From: Bacillota bacterium
Lineage (GTDB): Bacteria > Bacillota > Clostridia > TANB77 > CAG-465
Direction of reading: 5' to 3'
NCBI GenBank assembly: GCA_023460515.1
Contig: JAEWPS010000016.1
Span: forward strand, 57,534-121,533
Length of the DNA: 64,000 nucleotides
Part shown: positions 23,519-32,137 of the stretch, piece after piece
Numbering within the stretch: the first letter of the stretch is position 1
Layout of the letters: each line of letters begins with the position of its first letter
Position numbers and translations under genes: made by a program
The notes under the pieces: model-generated
Seen by the model: the letters and a program-made list of their open reading frames with translations, nothing else
What the model was told of the DNA's origin: nothing
Database searches by the model: none

Positions 23519-24274
23519 TTATTTCCAATTTTCTAATAATGCTTGCATCCATTCAAATATGTCTATATCGTATGTTTCTTTTAAAGTTTCTCTAGTTAAA
23601 CTGCTTTTTACATCTCCACATGATATACTTTTTCCTTCTTTTATTAATAATGCTTTTGTAGCATAATTATGCACTAAATTAAGATCATGTATAATAGCAA
23701 TTATCGATTTACCTTCTTGCAGACTCCATTTTTTAAGTATATCAAATATATCTATTTGATGTTTTAAATCCAAATGGTTTGTTGGTTCATCTAAAATTAG
23801 TATATCCGGATCTTGTGCTAAAACTAAAGCTAAAAAAACCCTTTGCAACTCTCCACCAGAAATATTATTTACACTCGAACTTTTTAAATTTTCAATATCT
23901 GCAAGCTTCATTGCATCATCAATTTTTTTTCTGTCCATATCATTTAAATTTCCAAACATATCTTTAATATAAGTATACCTACCTAAGCTTACTATATCAT
24001 AAACTGTATTATCAAATTCTAAATTATGATTTTGCATAAGTACTCCGACATATTTTGAAATATCAGATATATATATTTTTTTTATATTTTTATCATTTAG
24101 ATATATATTCCCAGTATATTTTATATCTCCCATTATTGATTTTACAATAGTTGTTTTTCCGCTACCATTAGGACCTATTATAGTAAACATATCATTTTTT
24201 TCTAATTCAAAAGAAATATTATCTAATATAACTTTATTATCTATTTTTGCAGATAAATTCTCTACTTTTAACAT
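23519..24274 (-). CDS. btuD: ABC transporter ATP-binding protein, vitamin B12/iron-complex type
   Basis: A complete nucleotide-binding subunit: Walker A GPNGSGKTT near residue 36, Q-loop in GVLMQNHNLEF, signature NISGGELQRVFL, Walker B DILILDEPTNHLD and the switch histidine in IAIIHDLN. It powers the FecCD-type permease encoded upstream. Assignment to B12 instead of siderophores rests on the cobalamin riboswitch at the head of the operon. The ATG at 24274 is chosen over a GTG three codons earlier. Confidence 0.85.
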   Translation of the reverse strand: MLKVENLSAKIDNKVILDNISFELEKNDMFTIIGPNGSGKTTIVKSIMGDIKYTGNIYLNDKNIKKIYISDISKYVGVLMQNHNLEFDNTVYDIVSLGRYTYIKDMFGNLNDMDRKKIDDAMKLADIENLKSSSVNNISGGELQRVFLALVLAQDPDILILDEPTNHLDLKHQIDIFDILKKWSLQEGKSIIAIIHDLNLVHNYATKALLIKEGKSISCGDVKSSLTRETLKETYDIDIFEWMQALLENWK

Positions 24275-24279
24275 ATATA

Positions 24280-25323
24280 TCACACTTCTTTTCTTTTTTT
24301 AAAATTATATAAAATATACACAAAAATGATAGCCCCTAACAATGATGTAACAGTACCAATTGGAAGTTCCGATGGAGAAATTATTGTTCTACTTATTAAA
24401 TCTGTTAAACACAAAAAACTAGCTCCACATATCATTGAAAAAGGTAATATTAGTTTATAATCCGTTTTTACTACCATTCTTACTATTGCAGGTATTATCA
24501 AACCAACAAATCCTATGTTTCCAGTCATTGCGACTGACATTCCAACAAGTGCTGAAGAAAATATAAATAATCCAACTTTTACCTTCTTTGTATTTACTCC
24601 TAAATATTTAGCACCCTCTTCACCAATTTGAAATACATTTAATTCTGAAATCTTAGATAAAATATATAATACACATATTAAAAATATTGGTAATATTATT
24701 AGTACTTTTGATACATTACTTGATGATAAAGATCCTAATGTCCAAAAAATTATTTTTTTAGTATCGTTAGAAAATATTGCGAGTATTAAACTTGATACAC
24801 TACTTGCAAACATAGAAAATATCACTCCAGCAAGCACAACTGTATTAGTAGACATTTTGGAATCTATCTTTTTAACAACAAATAACACAAGAAATAGCGA
24901 TGCAAAAGCAAATATTATACTTGTTACAATAACCGAAAATTCACTTAATATTGGTAGAGTTATTCCGAGTGCAATGGCAAGTGTTGCACCAATACTAGCA
25001 CCACTTGCTACACCTAAACTCGATCCATCAGCAAGTGGATTTTTTAATAATCCCTGCATAACAGCTCCAGCCAAACTAAGAGAGCTTCCGACTATTGAAG
25101 CCATTATAACTCTTGGTAACCTTATACTTGTTATTATGGTTACTATTGTTTCAGGTATATCTGTAATATCACCTATATTAAATATCACCTTTAATATAAC
25201 TCTTATTGTTTGCTCAAAAGATATTTTAACGCTACCCACAGATATAGATAATATAAATAAACCAAGATATATGATCATACCTATTATAAATAAATATTTA
25301 CTAAAATTATTTTTTTTTAACAT
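24280..25323 (-). CDS. btuC: ABC transporter permease (FecCD/BtuC family)
   Basis: A 347-aa membrane protein with about nine or ten helices and family landmarks: RLPRVIMASIVGSSLSLAGA, then MQGLLKNPLADGSSLGVASG, and near the end GNIGFVGLIIPAIVRM. These are typical of BtuC/FecCD importers. The start ATG at 25323 follows GGGGAATAAT and overlaps the end of the binding protein gene, as expected for a co-translated operon. Riboswitch control makes cobalamin the likely substrate. Confidence 0.88.
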   Translation of the reverse strand: MLKKNNFSKYLFIIGMIIYLGLFILSISVGSVKISFEQTIRVILKVIFNIGDITDIPETIVTIITSIRLPRVIMASIVGSSLSLAGAVMQGLLKNPLADGSSLGVASGASIGATLAIALGITLPILSEFSVIVTSIIFAFASLFLVLFVVKKIDSKMSTNTVVLAGVIFSMFASSVSSLILAIFSNDTKKIIFWTLGSLSSSNVSKVLIILPIFLICVLYILSKISELNVFQIGEEGAKYLGVNTKKVKVGLFIFSSALVGMSVAMTGNIGFVGLIIPAIVRMVVKTDYKLILPFSMICGASFLCLTDLISRTIISPSELPIGTVTSLLGAIIFVYILYNFKKRKEV

Positions 25324-25324
25324 A

Positions 25325-26242
25325 TTATTCCCCATAAATTAGTTTTTTTAGCTCTTTTGCTCCTTCTACTAATCTTTTTGTAGGTCTGCTCATTATATCT
25401 GAGTCTATGCTATATACTTTCTTAGACTTAACAGCCTCTACATTATTCCAATTCTTTCTATTTAATATTTCTTGTACAGCTTCGTTAGCTCCATAAGTTG
25501 TAGTTACTATACAATCTGGATTTTTTACTAAAACTTGTTCTTCAGATACTTGTGACCAACCACTCACATCTAAAAATACATTTTTCACATTCAAAATCTG
25601 CATGATTTCATTTTCAAATGTATTATTTCCACTTGTCCATAATCCATATTGTAGAGGCGAAATTTCATAATATATTTCTTTTGTTTCTTTATCCTTTACA
25701 CTATTTTTCAATTCTGCAAAATCTAATTTCATTTGACTAACAATGCTATTTGATTCTTTATCTTTACCTAATACTTTACCTATTAAATTGATCATAGTAT
25801 AAGTTTCTTCTATAGAACTAGCATCAACCATTACAACTTTTACCCCAGCATTTGTTAAATTATTATATTGTTCTACAGTTTGTCCCATTTTACTCATAAA
25901 TACAACATCGGGACTTAATGAAGCAATTGCTTCTACATTTAAGCTTGTACTAGTTTCTAATTTAGTTAAGCTTTTTGTTTCTTCAGGATAATTTGAGTAA
26001 GTATCTATAGCAATTAACTTATCTTGAGAATTCAAGTCATAAATAGTTTCTGTAGCTGCCGGTATTAATGATATTATTTTTTCTGGTAATTTTGTAAAAG
26101 TCACTTCTTTATTTGAAGTATCCATTAAAACCAATGGATTTTTCTCACTCACCACTTTTGAACTAGTAAAATAAATTACCGCAAAAACAACTGATACTAC
26201 AATCACTAATAGTGATACAATTAAATAAATTTTCTTTTTCAT
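25325..26242 (-). CDS. btuF: Substrate-binding protein, BtuF-like
   Basis: A 305-aa periplasmic-binding-fold protein (SALIPAATET-like motif here IISLIPAATETIYDL, then LSPDVVFMSKMG and the C-terminal SIDSDIMSRPTKRLVEGAK). It should capture cobalamin for the BtuCD-type transporter. The N-terminus is one hydrophobic helix without a lipobox cysteine, so it seems anchored by an uncleaved helix and not by a lipid. Starts behind AGAAGGAG. It is the first gene after the cobalamin riboswitch. Confidence 0.85.
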   Translation of the reverse strand: MKKKIYLIVSLLVIVVSVVFAVIYFTSSKVVSEKNPLVLMDTSNKEVTFTKLPEKIISLIPAATETIYDLNSQDKLIAIDTYSNYPEETKSLTKLETSTSLNVEAIASLSPDVVFMSKMGQTVEQYNNLTNAGVKVVMVDASSIEETYTMINLIGKVLGKDKESNSIVSQMKLDFAELKNSVKDKETKEIYYEISPLQYGLWTSGNNTFENEIMQILNVKNVFLDVSGWSQVSEEQVLVKNPDCIVTTTYGANEAVQEILNRKNWNNVEAVKSKKVYSIDSDIMSRPTKRLVEGAKELKKLIYGE

Positions 26243-26292
26243 AAATATTCTCCTTCTTAAATATAAATTTGATAATAATTAGAAATTCTTCT

Positions 26293-26331
26293 AAAAAAAA
26301 ATAAACTACTCTTCACTCTGAAAAATAGTTT
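26293..26331 (-). terminator. Riboswitch expression-platform terminator
   Basis: Minus-strand AAACTA...TAGTTT with further inner pairs is followed by a run of nine T residues. It lies between the cobalamin aptamer and the btuF start, so B12 binding would favour this hairpin and stop transcription before the transporter genes. Confidence 0.8.
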
Positions 26332-26416
26332 AAAATACCATTATATTTAGAAAATGAGCTATAGCCTATTTTCTTATTATATATTTTAGTATATCTTAAA
26401 CCCCAGAAGAATCAAA

Positions 26417-26572
26417 TATATAAGCAGGTCTACCGACTAAAATTCATCCTACTTTGACATCTTCCCACTATATTTATATAGCAGTGATTTTTTCGTCATT
26501 TCGTCATTATCACGGTTGCTGGGACAGTTTAAGTTTTAACTTAATTCCCTATTAAGCTTGCGCACTTATATA
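26417..26572 (-). promoter_or_regulatory. Cobalamin (B12) riboswitch
   Basis: Hallmarks of the cobalamin aptamer are readable on the minus strand. A closing stem TATATAAG/CTTATATA joins 26565-26572 with 26417-26424. Inside are AGGGAATT near the 5' part, CCAGCAACCGTGA, the core TCACTG...GGGAAGA, then GGATGAA and AGTCGGTAGACCTGC at the 3' part. It controls btuF-btuC-btuD, shutting the importer off when cobalamin is plentiful. Confidence 0.9.
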
Positions 26573-26593
26573 CACTTTATATTATCTAAAATT

Positions 26594-26622
26594 ATTATAT
26601 ACCAGTTTGTCCAAAAAAGCAA
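26594..26622 (-). promoter_or_regulatory. Promoter of the B12 transporter operon
   Basis: Minus-strand TTGCTT (26617-26622), 17 bases, TATAAT (26594-26599), placed so that transcription starts just ahead of the riboswitch closing stem. Confidence 0.65.
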
Positions 26623-26820
26623 GTGTTAACAACAAATTGATGAGTTTTTAATCTAAACTTTACAATAAAACTATAAATATCATGATTTTAATAAAATTTT
26701 CCTATTTTTATTAAAGATTTCTTAATTACTTTTATGCAGTTAAGTTATATAATTCGTTGATATATATGCATTAATAGGCATTTGTAATAAAATTGTAACA
26801 TAAATGTAATATTTATGTAG

Positions 26821-26849
26821 TTGACTTTATATAAAAAATCTAGTAAAAT
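26821..26849 (+). promoter_or_regulatory. Promoter of the 81-aa duplicated-motif gene
   Basis: TTGACT (26821-26826), 17 bases, TAAAAT (26844-26849), then a leader of about 50 bases and GAGGAGGG before the ATG. The stretch from 26640 to 26820 upstream is very AT-rich and shows no gene. Confidence 0.65.
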
Positions 26850-26904
26850 ATACTTGTAATAGCAAAAAATATAATATATTTTTACTAATGAGGAGGGATA
26901 TAGT

Positions 26905-27150
26905 ATGAATAGTTTTTGGAAAAACGAATGGGATATGTTTACAAGTGAAGTTGACGCTGCAATAAATTTTCTAATGCAACCAGTAACTTTTTCAAGTAAA
27001 AAAGACGATAGTTTAATGTTAAAACCATCATCTGATGAAATAGTTGAAAAAGCTGAAACATCAGGTTTTTGGAAAAGAGAATGGCAACTATTTGAAAAAG
27101 AATACGACTCAGCTTTGAATTTTTTAATGCAACCAGTTAGTTTTAAATAA
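26905..27150 (+). CDS. Small protein with duplicated FWK-EW...NFLMQPV motif, 81 aa
   Basis: The protein consists of two copies of about 26 residues joined by a linker. Copy one covers about residues 4-29 (FWKNEWDMFTSEVDAAINF, then LMQPVTF). Copy two covers about 55-80 (FWKREWQLFEKEYDSALNF, then LMQPVSF). No family is recognised. It is a stand-alone unit with its own near-consensus promoter, strong ribosome binding site and terminator. Each copy is amphipathic with a Trp/Phe face and could pack against the other or a membrane. Confidence 0.85.
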   Translation: MNSFWKNEWDMFTSEVDAAINFLMQPVTFSSKKDDSLMLKPSSDEIVEKAETSGFWKREWQLFEKEYDSALNFLMQPVSFK

Positions 27151-27156
27151 TATATA

Positions 27157-27191
27157 AAAGAGATGCAAATATAAAATATTGGCATCTCTTT
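27157..27191. terminator. Bidirectional terminator
   Basis: AAAGAGATGC pairs with GCATCTCTTT around a 15-base loop; T runs occur on both strands. It ends the 81-aa gene on plus and the MFS gene on minus. Confidence 0.8.
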
Positions 27192-27231
27192 ATTTTTATT
27201 ATACTCTTTATAGATTATATATTCTAAAATT

Positions 27232-28479
27232 TTAGTTTTGTGCCTCATCACAAGAATATTCTTTATATTCCTCTGGCTTTAATCCAACTCTTTTTCTCAT
27301 AAATAATAAGATCAATGACATTGTTATAAATGCTATTATCCCAAATACAATATAACCATAATTCATATCTAAATTATCTAATAAATATGCACTAAATAAA
27401 ACTATAAGTGATGTGCCAATATTATTAAATAAATTACTTGCAGTAAGCACATTAGTGATTGTTCTAGGTGTTGTAAAATTTACTGAATATTTCTTTATAG
27501 ATATTTGATATGTTCCTTCTATTATTTTTTGAAGAACCAATAAAATCACCACTATAGCTATTAATGGAGCAACTTGCAATCCTGAAATTCCAAATAATCC
27601 TATTATTATAAATATTAAAGTATGAGATAATGCTGTCCATGTTAATGTTCTGTTTTTAGTTTTTCTTTCAACTATATATTGTCTTTGACAGGCTATTCCT
27701 TGGATAATTGTAAGTAAAGCAAACACCATTCCAAATTGTCCTGTATCCATACCTAAATTATTAAGAAAATTTTTATAGTAGCATATACTTGTAACAATAA
27801 TACCTGAAAATACTGATGAATAAAGTATAAGTGCCTGTAGCCTTTTTTTACTCATTACATCTTTTATACTATCTTTTAAGCTTACTATATATTCTTTAAA
27901 CGATGCATAATCCTTTTCTATTGTTGCCTTAACATCATCAAAATGGCATGCTATTATTAATGATACTATTGACATTAGTGTTCCTAATATAAATGGGATA
28001 TATGGATTTATTATAAACAAGAAACCTGCTGATATTGAAGTTATAGTCTCTATATAATAATATCTTCCTACACCTTCTCCTTCTAATTTATTAAATTTAT
28101 CTTCCATTTTTTCTTCTTTAAGTGAATGAAGTAAGATTGCTGGTTCAGTCACTTGTTTTAATACGTTTCCTATTGCAAATATAGCATCAGCTATAATAAT
28201 AAATATTATTCCAGGTGCGACCATATAGCCTATAAAACCAACTACCCATAATAGATTTCCAAGCACAAGGCTTTTTTTAGTCCCTAATTTTTGCGCCAGA
28301 CCACTAAATGGAATTTGAAATAAAATACCATACATAGGATATAGAGCTTCCAAAAATAACACTTGTGAAATATCTAAATGTTTTACATTAATGTAAAAGA
28401 AAAAGTAAATGACATAATAAAAAAATATATCATACGAGAATATCCTATATAACGAATACAACTTTATGTTTTTTGACAT
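27232..28479 (-). CDS. MFS transporter
   Basis: A 415-aa protein with about twelve hydrophobic helices. Major facilitator hallmarks are present in the early loop (LAQKLGTKKSLVLGNLLW, the motif after helix 2) and a similar loop follows helix 8. The set of residues does not point to a substrate; drug or metabolite efflux are both possible. It starts behind GAAAGG and stands alone as a transcription unit. Confidence 0.85.
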   Translation of the reverse strand: MSKNIKLYSLYRIFSYDIFFYYVIYFFFYINVKHLDISQVLFLEALYPMYGILFQIPFSGLAQKLGTKKSLVLGNLLWVVGFIGYMVAPGIIFIIIADAIFAIGNVLKQVTEPAILLHSLKEEKMEDKFNKLEGEGVGRYYYIETITSISAGFLFIINPYIPFILGTLMSIVSLIIACHFDDVKATIEKDYASFKEYIVSLKDSIKDVMSKKRLQALILYSSVFSGIIVTSICYYKNFLNNLGMDTGQFGMVFALLTIIQGIACQRQYIVERKTKNRTLTWTALSHTLIFIIIGLFGISGLQVAPLIAIVVILLVLQKIIEGTYQISIKKYSVNFTTPRTITNVLTASNLFNNIGTSLIVLFSAYLLDNLDMNYGYIVFGIIAFITMSLILLFMRKRVGLKPEEYKEYSCDEAQN

Positions 28480-28620
28480 GATGTTTTTCCTTTCAAATAC
28501 ACCAATTTACATACATAGGTTTAATAAATTACATATATTATTATTTAATAGTTATGTTGTAAATAAATTCATATTGATATTATATCATATTTTGTTTTTT
28601 TTTCAAATATTTTATAAAAA

Positions 28621-28658
28621 AATAAGGACTTATATTTAAATAAATATAAGTCCTTATT
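28621..28658 (-). terminator. Terminator of tRNA-Arg(CCT)
   Basis: A 16-base stem (AATAAGGACTTATATT and complement) directly follows the CCA end of the tRNA on the minus strand, with a T run beyond it. Confidence 0.85.
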
Positions 28659-28734
28659 TGGTGCTCCTGAGACGAATCGAACGTCCGACCAACAACTTAG
28701 GAGGTTGCTGCTCTATCCACTGAGCTACAGAAGC
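28659..28734 (-). tRNA. tRNA-Arg(CCT)
   Basis: The cloverleaf folds completely: acceptor GCTTCTG/CAGGAGC, D-arm GCTC/GAGC, anticodon arm GCAAC-CTCCTAA-GTTGT with anticodon CCT, T-arm GGACG-TTCGATT-CGTCT and an encoded CCA. It decodes the rare AGG codon. Confidence 0.95.
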
Positions 28735-28810
28735 ATATATATAATTAAAAAACATCTTTAATTTTTTTAATTATATTTATGATTTTAGCGTTATAGAAAA
28801 TATTTAAATA

Positions 28811-29404
28811 TTATTTTATCTTGTTAATATACTCATATATTTCATGCCAATTTGAAACTCTTTTTATATCTCCCGAATCAATATTTTGGTTCATCATTGT
28901 TGTCATTAAAATACTTTTTATACCATTATTAGAAATTTCCTGACATGTTACAAAACTATCCTCAATAAATATATCTAATTTTTGTTCATTACATATAGAT
29001 AACTTATCTTTTGCGTTTACTATAAGATAATCAAAATTAATATTATTATGCACTAACCAGTCATATGTTATTTTATAAGTATCACATCCCGCTATATTAT
29101 CTAATCTGGCAGTAGCAAAATATATTTCGTGCCCCTCGTGTTTCAATTTGTTTATTATCTCAGCGACATCAGGCATAACTATACAATCTTCTAAAATATT
29201 TTTATAATACAAATCAAAGAAATTGAACTTCTGTTCATCAGTCCAACCATACAGCACTTTTAAATAATATCTATCCTTAATCAATCCCATATTACCGTTA
29301 GTACCTTGTTTACCTAGAACTTCTATATCGTATTTATCCGCATATTTTATCATTGATTTTACTGTATAAGCAATTGTATCATCTATATCAATTCCAATTT
29401 TCAT
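28811..29404 (-). CDS. HAD-family 5'(3')-deoxyribonucleotidase (NT5C/YorS-like)
   Basis: HAD motif I is IGIDIDDTIA, with the nucleophile and acid-base aspartates. Motif II is ATARLD (ATAR), and motif III-IV is IFIEDSFVTC after a lysine in VNAKDKLS. A cap segment lies between I and II. Enzymes of this group remove phosphate from deoxynucleotides; the family includes the SPbeta phage protein YorS. The ATG at 29404 follows AGAGG. It is followed upstream by a 2-deoxyribosyltransferase-like gene, so the pair may handle deoxynucleotides. Confidence 0.8.
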   Translation of the reverse strand: MKIGIDIDDTIAYTVKSMIKYADKYDIEVLGKQGTNGNMGLIKDRYYLKVLYGWTDEQKFNFFDLYYKNILEDCIVMPDVAEIINKLKHEGHEIYFATARLDNIAGCDTYKITYDWLVHNNINFDYLIVNAKDKLSICNEQKLDIFIEDSFVTCQEISNNGIKSILMTTMMNQNIDSGDIKRVSNWHEIYEYINKIK

Positions 29405-29429
29405 AATATACCTCTTTCCTATCATTTTA

Positions 29430-29804
29430 TTATTTGTTTAAAAATTCATGTATTTTATCTACTAGATCTTCATCATTTATGTACTCAATATATTTATTTG
29501 TAACTGTATTTAAAGAATTTGTTATTTTTGATCCCTTTTTATAAATACATAGAATTGGTATTTGTAGAATATTTGTCCAGCCCAGTTCTATTCCAAGACC
29601 CGTAGAGGGCTGAGAAACCTCTGCTATTATTAAATCGAATTGTTTATAAAAGTTATAGTTATTATTTGTTTCCTTTGTATTATCACTATGGGAAAAATAG
29701 AATGAATACTCTTTTAATTTTTGTGAATTAATAATCGGATTATATAAATCATCTATAAAGTTTATTGTGCGAGAATGTGCTACATATATTTTCAAACCAA
29801 TCAT
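29430..29804 (-). CDS. Nucleoside 2-deoxyribosyltransferase-like protein
   Basis: The 124-aa protein opens LKIYVAHSRT, a Rossmann-like first strand, and contains FDLIIAEVSQPSTGLGIELG, which carries the Asp, Ser-x-Gly and Glu of this family, followed by ILCIYKKGSK. Members cleave or swap the base of deoxynucleosides. An AAGGG site lies too close to the ATG, and a TTG three codons in is an alternative start. It lies 25 bases upstream of the nucleotidase gene. Confidence 0.7.
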   Translation of the reverse strand: MIGLKIYVAHSRTINFIDDLYNPIINSQKLKEYSFYFSHSDNTKETNNNYNFYKQFDLIIAEVSQPSTGLGIELGWTNILQIPILCIYKKGSKITNSLNTVTNKYIEYINDEDLVDKIHEFLNK

Positions 29805-30086
29805 ATCCCTTCTGTTTTAAAATAAAAAACATTTAATACTAAAACTTAAACTTTGCTATAAAATTATTATATCACAAAACTCCTTATATATCAAGTAATT
29901 ATTTTGTACATTATAATATATATGTATAAATCAATTGTTAAATATTACAATTGATTTACTAATAAAAAACTTTATAACTATCTTCATTACAATAAAAATA
30001 ATGTAAATTATATATTTTAATTATTTATATCATATTTTTAATCTTTTATTGAAATCTTAGTAAAATTAGTGTATAATATTTATATT

Positions 30087-30163
30087 GTACCTATAGCTTA
30101 GCTGGATAAAGCATTTGGCTACGAACCAAAAGACCGGGGGTTCGAATCCCTCTAGGTACACCA
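30087..30163 (+). tRNA. tRNA-Arg(ACG)
   Basis: A complete cloverleaf: acceptor GTACCTA/TAGGTAC, D-arm AGCTTAGCTGGATAAAGC, anticodon arm TTTGG-CTACGAA-CCAAA with anticodon ACG, T-arm GGGGG-TTCGAAT-CCCTC and encoded CCA. Its A34 is the substrate of TadA, encoded 43 bases downstream on the other strand. Confidence 0.95.
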
Positions 30164-30168
30164 TAAAT

Positions 30169-30202
30169 AAAAGAAGAGAATATGAAAATATCCTCTTCTT
30201 TT
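30169..30202. terminator. Bidirectional terminator between tRNA-Arg(ACG) and tadA
   Basis: AAAAGAAGAG pairs with CTCTTCTTTT; both strands have suitable T-rich flanks, so it can end both the tRNA and the convergent tadA transcripts. Confidence 0.8.
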
Positions 30203-30205
30203 ATA

Positions 30206-30661
30206 TTATTTTAATATTTTTTTATCATTTCTTAACTCCCTAAAAAAAGTACTTATTATTTTTGAACATTCTTCAGTATTTTCTATTTCATAATCAACCT
30301 TTGTAGTAGTTTTTATATCAAATACATTAGCAATGGATTCTATTACACCATTTTTTTCGTCTAGTGCACCTATTACAACCTTTTTTATCCTAGATTGAGT
30401 TATTGCACCTGCGCACATCAAACAAGGTTCTAATGTAACATACATTATACATCCATCTAGTCTCCAACTTTTTAATTTTTTACACGCTTTTTCTATAGCT
30501 AAAATTTCAGCATGAGCCAAACTAGTATTTTTATGCTCCCTTAAATTATGTGCTTTAGCTATAATAACGTCATCTTTAACGATTATCGCTCCAACGGGAA
30601 CTTCTCTTTTTGAATATGCTTTTTTAGCCTCGTTTAAAGCTGCCATCATAAATTTATTCAT
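30206..30661 (-). CDS. tadA: tRNA-specific adenosine deaminase
   Basis: A 151-aa zinc deaminase with HAE (in SLAHAEILAIEKAC) and PCLMCAG, the zinc ligands and catalytic glutamate, plus the preceding VPVGAIIV strand. It converts A34 to inosine in tRNA-Arg(ACG) so that CGU, CGC and CGA can be read. The ATG at 30661 follows GGAAGG and overlaps the amidase gene by eight bases. Its only bacterial tRNA substrate is encoded next to it. Confidence 0.92.
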   Translation of the reverse strand: MNKFMMAALNEAKKAYSKREVPVGAIIVKDDVIIAKAHNLREHKNTSLAHAEILAIEKACKKLKSWRLDGCIMYVTLEPCLMCAGAITQSRIKKVVIGALDEKNGVIESIANVFDIKTTTKVDYEIENTEECSKIISTFFRELRNDKKILK

Positions 30662-31400
30662 TACTAATTTTTCCTTCCTGATCAAAATAATTTTGTATTC
30701 CCACAAATATTCCCCATGCCAATTTATTTTGATATTCTTCAGTTTTTAAAAGTGCCGTTTCTTCTTGATTTGATAAAAATCCACATTCAACAATTACAGT
30801 AGGTATTTCCACTTTATCCATTATATATACTCCAGAGATTTGATGAGGAATTCTATTATCATTATTATAATCTATATTTCTATTTATATTATTTTGAATA
30901 CATTCTGATAAACACTTACTTTTTATATTTCTACCTTGATAAAAAGTTTGCCAACCTCTATATGCACCAGATGGGGGAAATTTATTTAAATGTAAGGAAA
31001 CAAATATATCTGCACTTGATTCGTTACCAAGTTTTACTCTATTTTTTATATCACTTACCTTTTTATTTCTTATACTGTTACTATCTGTAGAATATATTCC
31101 ATTTTCATCACTTCTAGTAAGTAATACCTTCGCACCACTTTGCTCAATTAGTTTCTGCAATTTGAGTGTTACGCTTAAATTTATAGCCTGCTCACTAGTT
31201 GCATAGAATCCCACTGCACCCTCATCCGGTAATCCATGACCTGCATCCAATATAATTGTCTTATTTGTTATTGGAGTACTATTAACATCAATTATTCTTT
31301 CTTTTTTTTCATCTTTTAAATTACCTACCGATACATATACAAGACATATAGCTAATGTCATTAGCACGTATACAATTCTCTTTTTATAAATATTAAACAT
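30654..31400 (-). CDS. N-acetylmuramoyl-L-alanine amidase, CwlD-like
   Basis: After an N-terminal membrane anchor (residues 8-25) comes an Amidase_3 domain: IILDAGHGLPDEGAVG with the first zinc His and Glu, the second His in SLHLNKFP, and the late catalytic ELE-type region VIVECGFLSNQEE. It cleaves between N-acetylmuramic acid and L-alanine in peptidoglycan. CwlD proteins act in spore cortex maturation; the length and anchor fit, although sporulation is not proven by this window. Confidence 0.85.
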   Translation of the reverse strand: MFNIYKKRIVYVLMTLAICLVYVSVGNLKDEKKERIIDVNSTPITNKTIILDAGHGLPDEGAVGFYATSEQAINLSVTLKLQKLIEQSGAKVLLTRSDENGIYSTDSNSIRNKKVSDIKNRVKLGNESSADIFVSLHLNKFPPSGAYRGWQTFYQGRNIKSKCLSECIQNNINRNIDYNNDNRIPHQISGVYIMDKVEIPTVIVECGFLSNQEETALLKTEEYQNKLAWGIFVGIQNYFDQEGKISNE

Positions 31401-31504
31401 AAAATAATCACCTTATATTTATATATATATTATATTAAAAGATTTATATAACAATTTATTTAAAATATTATACCTAAGCAAATTATATACAAATCTATAA
31501 AATA

Positions 31505-32128
31505 TTATTTTAATATATAACTCAATAAATACACCACTAATAATCTTAAGAGTTTACCAAGTATTAAATATAATATGAATATTATGGAAAATAATTTTAT
31601 TTTAGATTTATACGCATTAATTAAAATATTTGTATCAAATTCATCCAATTTATTTTCTACATATTTTTTGGATAAGTCAATAGATTTTATAGTTGCATCT
31701 ATCTCTAGTATCAATCTAGGAATTATAGATATAACATTTAAAATTAAATAGGCACTAAATACTCTATCTGCACAATATTTGAATAGTATACATATTATCG
31801 ATATTATAAATGACATTAATTCCAGATTTGATAGTATAAAATTAATAATTTGAATCCTTTTATTTTGTATAGAATGAACACATTCATGTGCAATAACACA
31901 TATCCTCTGATACCCACTTGTATTTTTTGCTATATCAGAAATATATATTGTATCATTTAGAAATACATAATAACTATTTTTAATATCTTTATCTATTTTT
32001 ATATGTGTACTATTGTTTTTTATTAATTCTAAAATTTGTTTACATACTACAAAATTACTACTAAATTTATCAGATATTTCTAGTAGTTTTTTCTTTGATT
32101 TAGTCCTTTTTTCAAAACACTTAATCAT
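31505..32128 (-). CDS. Putative membrane zinc metallopeptidase, YugP-like
   Basis: The 207-aa protein contains AHECVHSIQ near residue 84, an HExxH zinc-binding helix in the context typical of the YugP family (HE-GHAIQ). Three or four hydrophobic segments follow, at about 108-125, 130-145 and 180-205. A DTNILINAYKS segment lies before the last helices. The family usually has glycine where this protein has cysteine. Substrate unknown; a role in membrane protein turnover is possible. Confidence 0.7.
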   Translation of the reverse strand: MIKCFEKRTKSKKKLLEISDKFSSNFVVCKQILELIKNNSTHIKIDKDIKNSYYVFLNDTIYISDIAKNTSGYQRICVIAHECVHSIQNKRIQIINFILSNLELMSFIISIICILFKYCADRVFSAYLILNVISIIPRLILEIDATIKSIDLSKKYVENKLDEFDTNILINAYKSKIKLFSIIFILYLILGKLLRLLVVYLLSYILK

Positions 32129-32137
32129 ATATTAAAC

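Noticed and set aside
26745..27251. Long minus-strand frame of 168 codons over the 81-aa gene
   Set aside because: It is antisense to the repeat-containing gene, has no ribosome binding site and has the low-complexity look of a shadow frame.
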